Of a DNA stretch of 64,000 nt, positions 49,351 to 60,912 are shown piece after piece. A program made the translations under genes and the position numbers. The first letter of the stretch is position 1; the number at the start of each line of letters is the position of its first letter. Source of the stretch: Membranipora membranacea. Taxonomy: Eukaryota; Bryozoa; Gymnolaemata; Cheilostomatida; Membraniporidae. The notes beneath the pieces were generated by a model. It saw only the letters and a program-made list of their open reading frames with translations. It was not told the origin of the DNA and searched no databases. The DNA lies in assembly GCA_914767715.1 (NCBI GenBank), contig OU612067.1, forward strand, positions 30,664,162 through 30,728,161, in the 5' to 3' direction.

Positions 49351-51650
49351 CAGCAGATGGAGATTGTATGACGTACTTTCAGAGCAATTGTGCAATCTAG
49401 TTGGCAGAGCTAGAAATTTCCCAATGAGGAAAAGCAAACACTGTTTCCTGTTAGGAACTGTATTAATAGTCTTTATAATTTCATAATGAAAAAAATCTGA
49501 TCGACACCTAGAAGCTAGCATGTCATAATGATTGTGATTGATGAGCAGATTAGTATCCACAAAAAGCTTGTAGGGAGTGTTGCAACCATCAATCCCATGT
49601 CATAGCTAAAGAAGGAAGGAGTGATGAAACATAGATGTCAGGGATTATTAGTCAGTATCCGCTTGAGACACTAATATCTTCTTTTTACCAAATTAAACTG
49701 CTTGGTGCTCTCACGTTACTAAATTGTAGGAATTTTTCGTTATCTTGATATTGAAATTATGAGCCACGAATATAGGATAAATGGCTGATTGAGAATATGT
49801 GCAATATCGAGAAGTTATCATGACACTAATTGCTGACAGACTGTTGTTGAAATGTTTGCAATTTCTCGACCTGAACTTTTTTTCTCAAATATTGTGACTC
49901 TGTGGCTGGTTAAAACAACATGGTGACTCTTATGAGAACGATCATATTATCTCAAAGTGCCTGATCATTAAAGCAATGGAAAGCGATGTAATCAAGTTAA
50001 GATGGAGAATCCAGTATTTCAGCCATTGATTACACCAGTTTGCGAGGGTCCAGTCGCTGGGCTGGTCTATCAAAGGAAATTCTCAAGCTGCAGAGTGCCT
50101 GAGCTATTCAGCCGTCTGCTCTTTTCAGAGTTTCCTCAGATAGCAAAACAGGTCATGGTGGGGATCGAAATCGCGCCCTTTGCGGGTAAAGCACTTGATA
50201 AGCACTACACCACACGACCAGATTTGGCTGTAGGAAACATTTAATTGGATATATTATATATATATGAACTTTATTTTGGAAAATACTCATTGGTAACTTG
50301 ATAACTTTTGTATTTTACTTTTGCAATGAAGACCTGCATGCCTCTAGTTCATTGAATCAATGATAACAAACCTTGAGGAAAATAAGAACAAAACAGGTCA
50401 CATAGGTCATAGGTCACAGCATAGGACAAACAATCGTACTGTGACTACAATAGTCATACTGATAAATACCAATAAATTAAAATGACCAAAAACTCAAAGC
50501 ATATATGATGGACTGGTATATATTATAAAAATTTGAGTAAAATTAGTGAGGTGCAGGGTCACAAAATATCATTTCGAAGAGCTCAAAAAGTTATACAAGT
50601 TCGTTCTAAAGATGCTGACAAGTTCGGTGAAATGTTACATATTTTTTGAAAAATTGATTTCAGATTTCGAAGTTTTCCCTCAAACATGGGTTTCAAGTCT
50701 GAAATTGAGGCAGTATGCTTAGAAATGATACACAATCTCAAGTGTTGTGGTGTTATAATGTGTTTACAGATGTCAACTTTCTTCCTGTTTTGCGCATGCC
50801 TCATGCTTTCAGCAGGGGAGATAAACCCTGGGAAGACCCCATCAGGACCCCACAAATTTTGGAAATTTTTGAAAATCAGACTTTAAGTCATGTATGGCAA
50901 GTATGGTGCAAACTAGGCCCCTATATTGCTACTCACAGTATTACCAGCATTCCATTGACACAAAAAGAAATACATCTGTCATTTCTGCTGTAAGAACCCA
51001 CTTTTTCCTATTTGATCTCACATAAAATTACAAATGGAGAGAAGAAACGATTTTTGAAAATGTTTTGTGCGGGGATTATGTCTGCATTTGGTCACTTATT
51101 GTGTTTACATCACAAAAACACATAATTTCATGTGGAATTGTTCTCAGTAAATGTGATCATTATTTTATTTTGAGTGTCAAATTTTATTTACATGGGTCAT
51201 AAAAACCTTGCAAAAAATTCCACTACAATATTGGTATGTAGATGGTTTAACTCCTGTATTTCTTTTTGGTTTAAAAAAAAACAACTTATTATTGGTAAAG
51301 AGCATGGTTTATGAGTACCTGACATGTGCATGCATCCATTTAATAAGAAATTAACCTGGAGTCCTGCCACCAAACCTCATCTAAGGATACTAAAACTAGG
51401 TCATTTAATTATTTTCTATCAGTCAGAGATAAACATGCAAGAGTACATCATGTGACCAGTGAGTACAGACGTAGAATCACTAGCCTTTATGATTCATTAC
51501 TTCCTTCTTATCTTAAATGTAATTACAACACTCATTTAAATCTATTGTAGACAATAAGATGCTCATCAATCTTTATCAATATGACAGGCCAAGCATATGT
51601 CAATGTGTTTTTTTTGCATTCAGTTTAACTGCTTTTAATATAATTTCTAA
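49351..51650. other. Region between the two inverted family members
   Basis: Both ends carry homologous promoter sequence, about 120-150 bases each. The centre holds a tRNA-like SINE piece at 50155-50224 and no supported gene. Confidence 0.5.
50155..50224 (-). mobile_element. tRNA-like SINE head
   Basis: The minus strand begins GGTCGTGTGGTGTAGTGC (A-box), has a B-box-like GATTTCGATCC and ends CATGACC, which pairs with the 5' seven bases (one G-T pair). The anticodon arm does not fold. The first 30 bases and the CATGACCTGTTTT after the tRNA region are shared with 60692-60745, so both belong to one tRNA-derived SINE family. Confidence 0.6.
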
Positions 51651-51746
51651 CAGGAAGCAGTGTTTCCTTTACCTCACTAAAATATTATGACGCTATGTTA
51701 TCAAGAATGCCTTGGTATCACCCTAATTACGTCATGTAATCTGCTG

Positions 51747-51754
51747 TATAAATA
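51747..51754 (+). promoter_or_regulatory. TATA box of the two-domain secreted gene
   Basis: TATAAATA lies 64 bases upstream of the start codon, preceded by a CRE-like TACGTCAT at about 51728. Both are conserved upstream of the inverted paralogue exon at 49286. Confidence 0.7.
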
Positions 51755-51810
51755 CTGTGAGCACACTTTGTAATGACACAGCCAAGTTTTCACCTCAAAG
51801 AGAACTAAAC

Positions 51811-53733
51811 ATGGGTCTACCACAGACAAGCCTTCTTCTGACCATCTGTGCTACAGTTATATTTTGTGTACATTCAGCGAGTCTACCAACAGTAACAGTT
51901 GGTACAATAACAGGTGAGTCGATAACATTAAAACATATTTTCTGTGGCAATGATCATAAATTAATCAGGATTTGAGTTACTATTCGCCCTGTTTAATTTT
52001 TAACTTTTGAATTGCGGTAATCATAATAATTGTTTTATATTAACAAGAATATGTATGATGGCTATGTAGTACAAGGATTTTAGTCAGTTGCCAATATCGT
52101 ATAAATAAGCATCATAAATATTTTGTTATAGGAGAGCAGGACACTGACGCCTCTGGTCAATATATTCTGACAGCGACAGTCGAAGGTGGAAGCCCAAGTG
52201 CCAGCTCATTCCAGTGGGAGATACAAGATGGATCTGGTTTGGTTTTGTCTGCTGAAGATGGGAATACTTTCCATCCCGACTATGCAGTTGCCCAATCTTG
52301 GGTAAATAAGTTTGCTTTCAATCATGTTATAATATCCTTGTTTTCTGATAATTTTTGGGATTGCGATCTGCCTAATTGTTTGGATGCTATGTGAGGCAGT
52401 ATCTGATGAATATATGTGCAATTGTCCAACAGCTGAATAAGAGTATGATTTGAATAATCTTTTGTAGTCTGGCCCTAACGGAGAAACAATAAACTACCAT
52501 CTTGTTCTTAAGAATGGGCTATCCGCATCTAGTCAGTCAATAACCTTCAGAGCATCAGCCTCAAATGAAGCCTGGTCGGCAACTTACATCTTCTTTATCC
52601 CAGCCACCACATCTACAGTCACCACCAGTAAGTTTACACACTTTGCCTTGCTATTAAGGTATTTGATTAGTTTATGCTTTCACCATATAGATGAGGCATG
52701 ACCCGAACTGTAGGAGTGACAATTTAGTATATAGATTCTTACCTTACACCTTCCATATCCCAGTCAGGGCAGCTAAAGTTACCACAAGTAAATTTACAAA
52801 CCGTATAAAAACCTGAAAGGTAAATGATCAACAAAGATTGGGAAATTCACAGTTATTAGGTAGGATTGGAAAAGGTTAAACCAATACCAATTTTATATGC
52901 AATTGACACAGTTAGACAATAACGTCCTGACTTCTATTTCATAGCTTCAGAACCAGGGAGAATCGTTCATGGTTCTGTTGTGAAGCCTGCAAAAGGAGCT
53001 GCCACCATTGCTGTTCAAATAGACGGAGGCAGTCCATCTCTGAATACATACAAGTGGACAGTTCAACAGCCCGACGGGACATATGTGGATCTAATGCCTG
53101 GAAGTGGAGGTGCTTCAGATGTTGTAAGTTCAACGTTAATTGGGCGTTTTTGTTCAGATTGTGTTCGATTAAGTCCCCAGGATTGGTTCCTAGGAGGCTC
53201 ACAAATTATTCCTGAGTCTTTCCACTAACTTCTTATTGATTCAGCCTATACAAACCTCTAAAAAGTAGCCTCTTGTTCATCAATAAACTCAACTGTTCTT
53301 GAATATGCTATGCATTAATCTTTTCAGACAGTAGCAAGTAATGGAAATCCATCTCTCACCCTGACAGTACCAGCTGATACAGCTGCTACTAGCTGGAGGA
53401 CAGCTTCTCTGAGAGTAAGCTCTGTATCTGATGGCTTTGAGAACTGGTGGGTCACTCAGAGCTGGTCTATCCCTCCTTATGGTGAGTTGTCTCCAATGAG
53501 GTTAATTAATTATAAATTGTTCACTATTTGGTTTCAAGATTTTCACTAGCCACAACTGAGTTAAATGGTAATGCAACAATCAGGCTCATTGAAAAAATAA
53601 TATCAATAATCTTGTTCATGTTTTCATGGTGGTGCAGTGAAGGCTTGTTGGATCTTTGTAGAATGTCCTTCATGTTTCCCACTTGCTCACAAATTAATAT
53701 AGGCACAGCATTATTAGTTTTATTCTCATTAAT

Positions 53734-53764
<31 letters not shown>

Positions 53765-53818
53765 TCTTTGTTTACTAACAATCTACTTTCTTCATTTGTA
53801 GGTCAGGCTAGTTTCTGA
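51811..53818 (+). CDS. Secreted protein with two duplicated cysteine-free domains, 6 exons
   Basis: Exons are 51811-51913, 52132-52301, 52468-52627, 52945-53123, 53328-53481 and 53802-53818: 783 bases, 260 residues, all junctions in frame. Residues 1 to about 23 are a signal peptide (cleavage probably after HSA). Exons 2+3 and exons 4+5 each encode one domain of about 110 residues, and both pairs are phase 1-0-1. Each domain has the motif GGSPS-x3/4-[FY]-[QK]-W and an aromatic-rich end (NEAWSATYIFFIPA; ENWWVTQSWSIPPY). The pattern of alternating hydrophobic residues suggests an Ig-like or other beta-sandwich fold. The mature protein has no cysteine, so no disulphides. A five-residue tail, GQASF, is encoded by the last exon. 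I do not recognise the family. Degenerate paralogues lie inverted at 41144-49286, which shows local birth and death of copies. A function in defence or adhesion would be speculation. Confidence 0.85.
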
Positions 53819-53961
53819 TAACTCACCTCACCCTGACACTGGCCACCACCATGGATGAATGGCAATGGACCTGACATTGAGTCTACCTGGGCTAATCTTA
53901 CTAATTCTCATTGGTACCCACTTATTATTATTTTCCTGTTATGCACTTTTGATTTGTTCAC

Positions 53962-53967
53962 AATAAA
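53962..53967 (+). terminator. Poly(A) signal of the two-domain gene
   Basis: AATAAA about 145 bases after the stop codon, following a GT-poor AT-rich 3' region. Confidence 0.55.
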
Positions 53968-54034
53968 CTTAAAATTCAGCAATATTCCTATCACTTTAAT
54001 TATATTGGTCCAACTTTAAGGGCTTGCTCACAAT

Positions 54035-55850
54035 TTAATCTCCATATGAAGCCATATCCCTCATTTGTTGACACACACGTAGGTTTGGTTGTAGCCTGTC
54101 GAAGGTTTTTTGAAAAGGCAACACCTGCTGGATGAACTTAGTGCTAGCTTTATATAGGACCTTGCTGAAGTCTTCCAACAGTTGTATCACAGCGCCAAAT
54201 GTGCCAGTGTCGGATTGGTATGCGTATCGATTTAAGTCTACTATATATGTATATTTCATTTATAATTTAACTTCTTCTGACAGTTTTACCAAGTGAAACA
54301 ATAGTGAGAAATGGCGATAATCCTTCAATTGGGTTGGTTCAAAGATTTTAGGAAGATGCCTGATCTGCGCCAGTTTACACTTATGTGGGAACTCCACGGA
54401 TATCAGCATTGTGTTTGTAATGTTTTGTAGTGGTGCATATATTCTCAGAGCCATCAGCTGCCACCCATGTAGAAATGGGTGTTAAGTATAGTTCTTAATA
54501 ACTTGATGCCACCAAGGCTCAGAGGGTCAAACGAATTAGCATTTGCTGGTAGAGTTGGACCCTCAGAGCTGTCAATGTAATCACCTCCAACACTTGCATA
54601 ATGTCCATTAAGTAGATCACAGAATACCTGAGGTAACATAGGCATGCCATCCAGGATAGGGACACAGACTGTATTTAGTTTTTGAGGTTTTGTGATGGAG
54701 ATGATGTGCGTATTCCACCATCGCTTGGTGCTTTGCTGGCTGTTAACACAGCCAGCCCTTAAAAGCGTTTTGGATGGCGATCGCTGCCGTAGGTGATCGC
54801 TGCCGTAGGCGATCGCTGCCATAGGCGATCGCCGCCGTAGGCGATCGCTGCCGTAGGCGGTCGTTAACGACCGCCTACGGCCGCCATCCCGAACGCTTTT
54901 AAGGGCTGGCTGTGGCTGTTAAGACTTTAATGGACATAGTCTTGTTTGACTGCCCTCATCGGCCTTTGCACTTTAGATCTAAGATTAGGCCATATAGATA
55001 GATAGAGTTCTCTTTTTCATTCTGAAGGCTCAATATCTGCTTGCTAGTAGGTAGTTGAGACAATAAGTCATCAGATCTGGTTGATCTGATTGCAGTTTAA
55101 TTGTTTTAAAAGTGCAATGGCGATCTAAGATGTTGTTTATTATGTGATGGAGAGCTTCCACTTTAGAGCGCACTTTTGTAGCTGATAGTACGACATTCCA
55201 ATCCTGTTTTGCTAGGTCTAGGAGCACATGGTTTTTCCTAGTTTTGTTTACTACTCTTCCGGTAGTCCAAATATAGTGCTGTTAATAATAACACACTGGT
55301 GACAGTTCTACTGCAGCTTCATAGTCTGTTCAAGTAGTAAGAACCAGATCAGCTTTGCCTCATTACGGGTGTTGAAGTTTACAAGTTTGATAATACCTAG
55401 CTGGGTGCAGATGTCCTCAACGGGTAAATGGTTGAAGTCCCAAGAAATAATGAACTTTGACATGGGGTATTTTTTTGCTTAAGACGGCTAGGATTTGACA
55501 AAACAATCCAGGATTACTTCGCCATCTGCATATGGTGGGTGATAAATCCATGCAGTTATGATCTAGCCATAGTTTATCTCTTAACACCAAACTAACATGC
55601 CAAAAAATGAGGTAAGATAGTGCAGTTGACTCCCTTGCTAAGAAGCCAGAATACAATGAACTTAGGTCTTGAGGAACCACTATGCACTGTAGTATCTGTC
55701 TGTTGTGCTTTTTGTTTCAAAGAAAATAATTGAATTAACACTGGAGTTGTATCCACATGGTAAAGTGCACATTTGAGAAGCACCATAGGCAATTTGGAAG
55801 GTATAGCATGATGCGTGCATTCAGGCCATTGGATGGCGTTAATAATGATT
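54035..55850 (-). mobile_element. Degraded LINE (endonuclease to early RT)
   Basis: Minus-strand pieces in several frames read, in order: endonuclease-like sequence with DFNHLPVEDICTQLG near 55440-55380; a linker (WNVVLSATKVRSKVEALHHI) near 55200; KRWWNT near 54720; then early RT motifs ELKDYRHFSLLFHLVKL (equivalent of DYRPISLL) near 54310 and AYQSDTGT with ALIQLLEDFS-like sequence near 54200. It is broken by many frameshifts and a MITE at 54747-54914, and lacks the catalytic YADD region. It is clearly dead. Confidence 0.75.
54747..54914. mobile_element. 168-bp CpG-rich hairpin MITE with 8-bp target duplication
   Basis: The ends read CACAGCCAGCCCTTAAAAGC inward on both sides, flanked by GCTGTTAA at 54739-54746 and 54915-54922. 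Inside, about five copies of a 16-bp unit GATCGCTGCCGTAGGC run up to a GGTCGTTAACGACC hairpin. The 8-bp duplication suggests hAT-type mobilisation. It is inserted in the degraded LINE. Confidence 0.9.
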
Positions 55851-56545
55851 ATCTGAAATCTTCTTTGCTCTGTCAGAAATTGCAGGCCCCATCACCACAT
55901 CCAACAGCCACTGAAAATATGACCATATTATTGGTCACTTCAAATGTTAGTCAATAATATTAAACAGAGCACACAGGTTCATTGAGCAATTTTCAGATCA
56001 AGACTTAGCAACCCAATAGGCCACATTTTTATTCAATAATAATACTTTTACACCACCTTGGCAATCATGCATGCAAAAATAATTTTAGTATGGTAAAAAG
56101 TAAACAAAGCATATTTGTTGTCAACCCAAGTTTAAGTTTAAAGCGTATAGTCACTTCGATAATTATACTCTCCAAAATATTCAACAAAATATTTTTGTGC
56201 TCACCAGGCGCGCTTGCTGATGTACCTCTTTTCAAACTTCAAGCTGTAACCTAAAACAGGACGCCAGGAGACAACTCGAAATTAAAGATTATTTTAGAAT
56301 TAATAGCTTTCCACGTTTTTGATCCGGAAGGTTTTCTTTTGGTTATCCATGACTCGAAAGGTGATTATTACCTGATATTTAGCACCATAAAACAATGCAA
56401 AATTCTGAGGATCTGACTGAATGTGATATGCCCTTTTGTTTATGAAAGGAATAGTATCTGATGAACTCTTAGTAATGACCAATAGTTAGGGATCAATCTG
56501 TATACAATTTTTAAAGAATATTAAATTCTTCAGTTCGACCATTAC
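55851..56545. other. Intergenic, no gene seen
   Basis: AT-rich sequence between the LINE relic and the foldback element; nothing supportable. Confidence 0.5.
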
Positions 56546-57011
56546 TACCGTGGCCCAGAAAGCCGGATAAAATTAAACTTATCTGCTGTTAATTTAATTT
56601 AAAAAAGACCTGAATTGAATTGAACATTTCAGTGAATTTAATCAAACTTTTCTGCATTAAACTTTTCTGCATCAAACTTTCAAGTTCTGCATCAAACTTT
56701 TCTCCTCTTAATCAAACTTTTCTACTCTGAATTAAACTTTTCTATTCTGCATCAAACTTTTCTGTTCTGCATCAAACTTTTATACTCTGCATCAAACTTT
56801 TTGTTCTGCTGCATCAAACTTTTCTACTCTGAATCAAACTTTTCCGCTCCACTGATATCAACCACCCTATATACTATGTATTACTGTATGCAGGTCCTCA
56901 ATCTACAAATTTGCCTCACGAATATTTTGGTGCACATTTTGTTAGAAGGAAGATGAAAGATGGGTATCCAGCTATTTTTGGGCGTTCCCAGTACAAATAT
57001 TTTATACCATA

Positions 57012-57163
57012 AGGCAAATTCCGACCTGCTCCACTGTAATAAAATTGATTATTAATACTCAGTGTAAAATCCCATACGCAGTTGAGAGCTACTGCGTATT
57101 GGATTTTACACTGATTATTAATAATCAATTTTATTACAATGGAACAGGTCGCGAATTTGCCTA
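57012..57163. mobile_element. 152-bp hairpin MITE
   Basis: Two inverted arms of about 70 bases, beginning AGGCAAATTC, nearly identical through GTAATAAAATTGATTATTAAT and ACGCAGT, with a loop of about 10 bases. Nested within the foldback element. Confidence 0.8.
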
Positions 57164-58462
57164 TACATGCAGGTCTATTATTTAAGATTTGGTACCATAC
57201 AGGCTGTTATCCTCAGCTTTATAAACTACAAGTTTTTAAGCAGGGAATTTCAATAATACACAGGTATAAGAAATCAATACATTTATAAATATTTGTTGAA
57301 TTCCCAAATAGCTTTTTCAGCAAATGGAAAATCCTTACAAGTGGGACCTTTTGTCGTATACAGTCACAATGAAACTTCAATTTCATTTGTGGGCCTAACC
57401 CATAGACCTACTAATTATTAGTAGGTCTATGGCCTAACCACTACTCTTACTCTTAGGGCAACAGCTTATCACCAGCCCTAGACTGACTGGCCTCAGATCT
57501 TTCTTATACTATACAAAAAGGGAATTTTCATTGCTATCTTACTAATGGTAAAGTCATAAAATTTATTCTTCCACTCATTACCAATAATCGATTTCCATGA
57601 AATTTCTATAGTAACCAATATAACATTTTAAAAAAATGAAGCAATTAATGTATGGACATTGTTTTCTGCTAGCTTGACGATATGAACTCTGCAGCAATCT
57701 AAGTGAGGTCACTACAAATAAATGGGCTTATGGTTTTGCTGGCCACAATCCTCACCCGAAAAACCTAATTCATTCTGTTAGCACGAGTCTGACCTAATAC
57801 CACAATTTCAAACAATTTGTCAAACTTTTAATTGATACTGATACAAACATGACAATTCACACCAGTGGGTTGCTGCATAACCACATAGGAGATAATACTA
57901 CTTTGATAATATGGACAGGCTAAAACTGCAGTTCAAGAAAACGTCCCAATACATTAGGGAAATTTACTGGGAGTTTTTACATAGGTAATACATACAGATG
58001 TAATAATGGTATTCCAAGTGGTGCGGAGGTTTTGGCAAGGGCCAGCCTCTACTAGGGTAATTATTTTAGTAAGAGCAGGTGTCATGAAATAGAATTGAAT
58101 CTGGTCAGATGCCAGCTCTTTGTTTTCTATGAGGTTTTATTGCTTTGCATCAGCAGAATGTTATACATTTTTGTTAGCAATCTGACTCATACATACTCAG
58201 ACTCATACATGATAATAGCTTAGCTTCAGCGTATAGGCTAACGAAATTTGTGAAAGGATGGGTCCAAAGAGAACGAGACTTTCTGTCTGTTGAGGCAATC
58301 AACAATTTCTATGATGGTTCACTTTTCACATTTATGTGCTGGACGGGTTTAGAATCCAACATACATGAAGAAATAATAATCTGTCTAGAAAAGCAAACAG
58401 TCTGGGGAAAAACAAACAGGGTCTCCCTGTATAAACCAATTTAAATAGAGATTTCTGATATA

Positions 58463-58809
58463 CCCTATAGGAGTTTAATTTAGTTTTAGTTTAATTTCGC
58501 TATCTGGACCTGGTACTAAATTTCACTAGTACTAAATTTCGCTAGTAGGCTTACAAGTGAAAATTAAAAAAAAATGTCCTAGCTGGGATACGAACCCAGG
58601 GTATAAATCTCCATCTGATTGCTAGGCAGACATTTAGACCCCTACACCACGCTAGCTTGCATGCTTAAGGAAGGCGTATTCCTGTATAATTCTACATTGT
58701 TTATGAAACTATGGTGAGTGAGTTTAATTTAAGTTACACTAAATTTTGCAACCTAGGCAACAACCGAAAAGCAAATCCTAAATGCTGCGAAAACTAAACT
58801 CCTATAGGG
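58463..58809. mobile_element. MITE carrying a tRNA-like sequence
   Basis: Termini ACCCTATAGGAGTTTA and its reverse complement bound about 347 bases. Inside, the minus strand of 58575-58655 has a tRNA-like A-box (GTGGTGTAGGGGTCTAAATG) and B-box (GGGTTCGTATCCC with a paired T-stem). The acceptor stem does not pair over seven bases and the anticodon loop is nine bases, so it is tRNA-derived rather than a working tRNA. Nested within the foldback element. Confidence 0.7.
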
Positions 58810-59329
58810 TAGCTGTTCGAAATGTTTGGGAGAAACGTATTGTCCATGCTGTGTGACTGTGGCCTTGATAAAGACTGCCATGCAGTTCTATTGCAAATCA
58901 TCGATGATGGATTGAAATGAAAGCCTATTGACTATGAACTATTGGTAGACTGAGGACCTACATACAGCAATATATAATATAGGGTGGTTGATATCAATGG
59001 AGAGGAAAAGTTTGATCCAGAGTAAAAAAGTTTGATGCAGAGTAGAAAAGTTTGATGCAGAACAGAAAAGTTTGATGCAGAACAGAAAAGTTTGATGCAG
59101 AGAAGTTTGATTAAATTCACTGAAATGTTTAATTCAATTCAGGCCTTTTTAAATTAAATTCACAGCAGATAAGTTTAGTTTTATCCGGCTTTCTGGGCCA
59201 CAGTACATTACCTGCATGACATTGGAAATATCTTTCATCAGAAGCCAGTTGTGGTTAATACATGTAATGACATTGTCCCCTTTAGGAAGTAATATGGCAA
59301 GGAGAAGCCTTTGGTTACAGTGAAGATGT

Positions 59330-60090
59330 ACTGGTAATAGTTAGTTGTGAAATTCTATCATGCTCGATACCAATTCCAACCACCAACTCTGAAGCTGAAT
59401 GGAGAACAAATACCACCGACAACTAAGACTAGATTTCTAGGAATCACTATCGATCAGCATCTGTCTTTCGAAGACCATGTAGACTCGATCCTGAAGAACG
59501 TCAGACCGCTAACCTATACCCTTCTTAACCTCAAACGCTCTGGCGTACCTCAACGGTTACTCACGAGGTTCTACCTTACATGTATACGGCCTCGTATGAC
59601 ATATGGAAGTGTAGCCTGGTTCTGCATGATGACCGACCAACAGAAGAAACGAGTAATCCAGCTGGAAAAACTCTCACTGAAAATTATAGCCCCAGGCTGT
59701 GACGAGTATAGTGAAAGGATAGCCCTGCTAAACATCATACCACTAGACGAATATATTGACTCTATGTGCCATCAACACATCGACAAGATCAAGACACCTG
59801 GGCACTGCCTGCATCATTTACTACCTCAACCGAGTGCTCGCAGACCTAGTAGACATACAACGCGCCTCAACACCAGCTCACGAACTGAATTGAGAGGCAA
59901 CACTTTACTCATGTGTTACAGCAATGCCGGATGTGTAAATTATAAAGTCTAAGGATTAATTTTTTTCTGTTTTTTATTTTCATGCCCAGGTTGCCTTCCT
60001 TACTTATATTGTGATGAAACCTCTAAAGGTTGCCTCGAATTTTTAGAAGATGATCATTGGTTCAGTAATAAAGATTATATATATCAATAA
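59330..60090 (+). mobile_element. LINE reverse-transcriptase C-terminal fragment
   Basis: An open frame of about 200 codons (59347-59952) carries LNGEQIPPTTKTRFLGITID, GVPQRLLTRFYLTCIRP and YGSVAWF, the thumb region after the YADD box in non-LTR elements. A 3' UTR follows, ending in ATTATATATATCAATAAA near 60090. The catalytic core and endonuclease are absent. Its sequence differs from the LINEs at 14584 and 47826, so it is a different family or clade. Confidence 0.8.
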
Positions 60091-60689
60091 ATTCTACATA
60101 TAAAAAACTTTTGCATGTATACTGTCTTGGGAGAGAATATTAGGTCGTAAACAATGAGACAGTTTACATATAACGATAGTAAATCTGTAAATTCATGTAT
60201 CCTCACAATGATGCCAAAATTAGAGTAGGCGGTGGCAAGGACAGGATTCAAAAATAGAAAGACTATGTCTTTACATACTTGGCACAAACTCTGAATAATT
60301 TTTACGATACGGTACCAGGCCAGGCCCAATTATTGATTTGGGATAGAGCCAAAAGAGTAATATATGAATTTAAGACCTAAAATAAAACTGGTGCATCCAA
60401 TACCCGGCCATAGAAGTAAATGCTGGATAGTGACAACCTGTGAGTAGGCGAAATAATAACCGTCTTTGCACTCGCAAGGTTTTATATTCACAGCATGTGC
60501 ACGAATGACGCAGATCCTCAATCATTTAATTCATTCATTTTCTATGTTTTAGTTGAATGATGGGATAGCCAAGCTTCAGGTATTTAAACTGATGTGTAAT
60601 TAGGCATAGGATCGTGAACAATTAACTGAATCTTCACTTGAAACAGGTATTGTCTCCCCCTGCCTTGATGATCATGTAGCCCCATCCAG

Positions 60690-60750
60690 GTCGTGTGGTG
60701 TAGCGGTTATCACATCTGCTTCACACCCCGCCATGACCTGTTTTACTTGC
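60690..60750 (+). mobile_element. tRNA-Val-like SINE head
   Basis: The segment TGTGGTGTAGCGGTTATCAC followed by ATCTGCTTCACAC matches the 5' half of metazoan tRNA-Val with a CAC anticodon. The T-arm is missing, and it runs straight into CATGACCTGTTTT, shared with the piece at 50155-50224. Confidence 0.65.
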
Positions 60751-60881
60751 AAAGCTAAATCACTGTGTAAAAATAAACAGGGTCAACCGCACACATATAC
60801 CAACCAAACTACAGTTGTTAGGACTCGATAAAAAACCCACTTGTTGGTACCTTCATATGTGTGACCGACAGAGTCCACACT

Positions 60882-60912
60882 GCTTCTCGGCCTATTGGCT
60901 AAGATCAAAGTG
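60882..60912 (+). ncRNA. U2 snRNA 5'-end-like fragment
   Basis: GCTTCTCGGCCTATTGGCTA followed by AGATCAAAGTGT matches the highly conserved first 30 bases of U2 spliceosomal RNA with two or three changes. The following sequence does not resemble the U2 branch-site-pairing region or Sm site, so this is a truncated or chimeric copy, perhaps the head of a snRNA-derived retroelement. Confidence 0.55.

Larger units (their letters stand above)
56546..59205. mobile_element. 2.66-kb foldback-type transposon with subrepeats in its arms
   Basis: Ends read TAC[C/T]GTGGCCCAGAAAGCC inward, flanked by a 6-bp duplication CATTAC (56540-56545 and 59206-59211). The arms, about 260-350 bases, contain tandem variants of a TTTTCTGCATCAAAC unit (56640-56850, reverse at 58995-59115) followed by GATATCAACCACCCTAT. 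Direct subrepeats inside long inverted arms are typical of foldback elements. The centre has no transposase; it holds two smaller inverted-repeat elements and a short open frame (58250-58444) of unknown meaning. Confidence 0.85.

Noticed and set aside
50155-50224. Functional tRNA gene
   Set aside because: Acceptor ends pair, but the anticodon arm does not fold and the same head occurs in a second, different context.
58575-58655. Functional tRNA gene
   Set aside because: Acceptor stem does not pair and the anticodon loop is nine bases; it lies inside a MITE.
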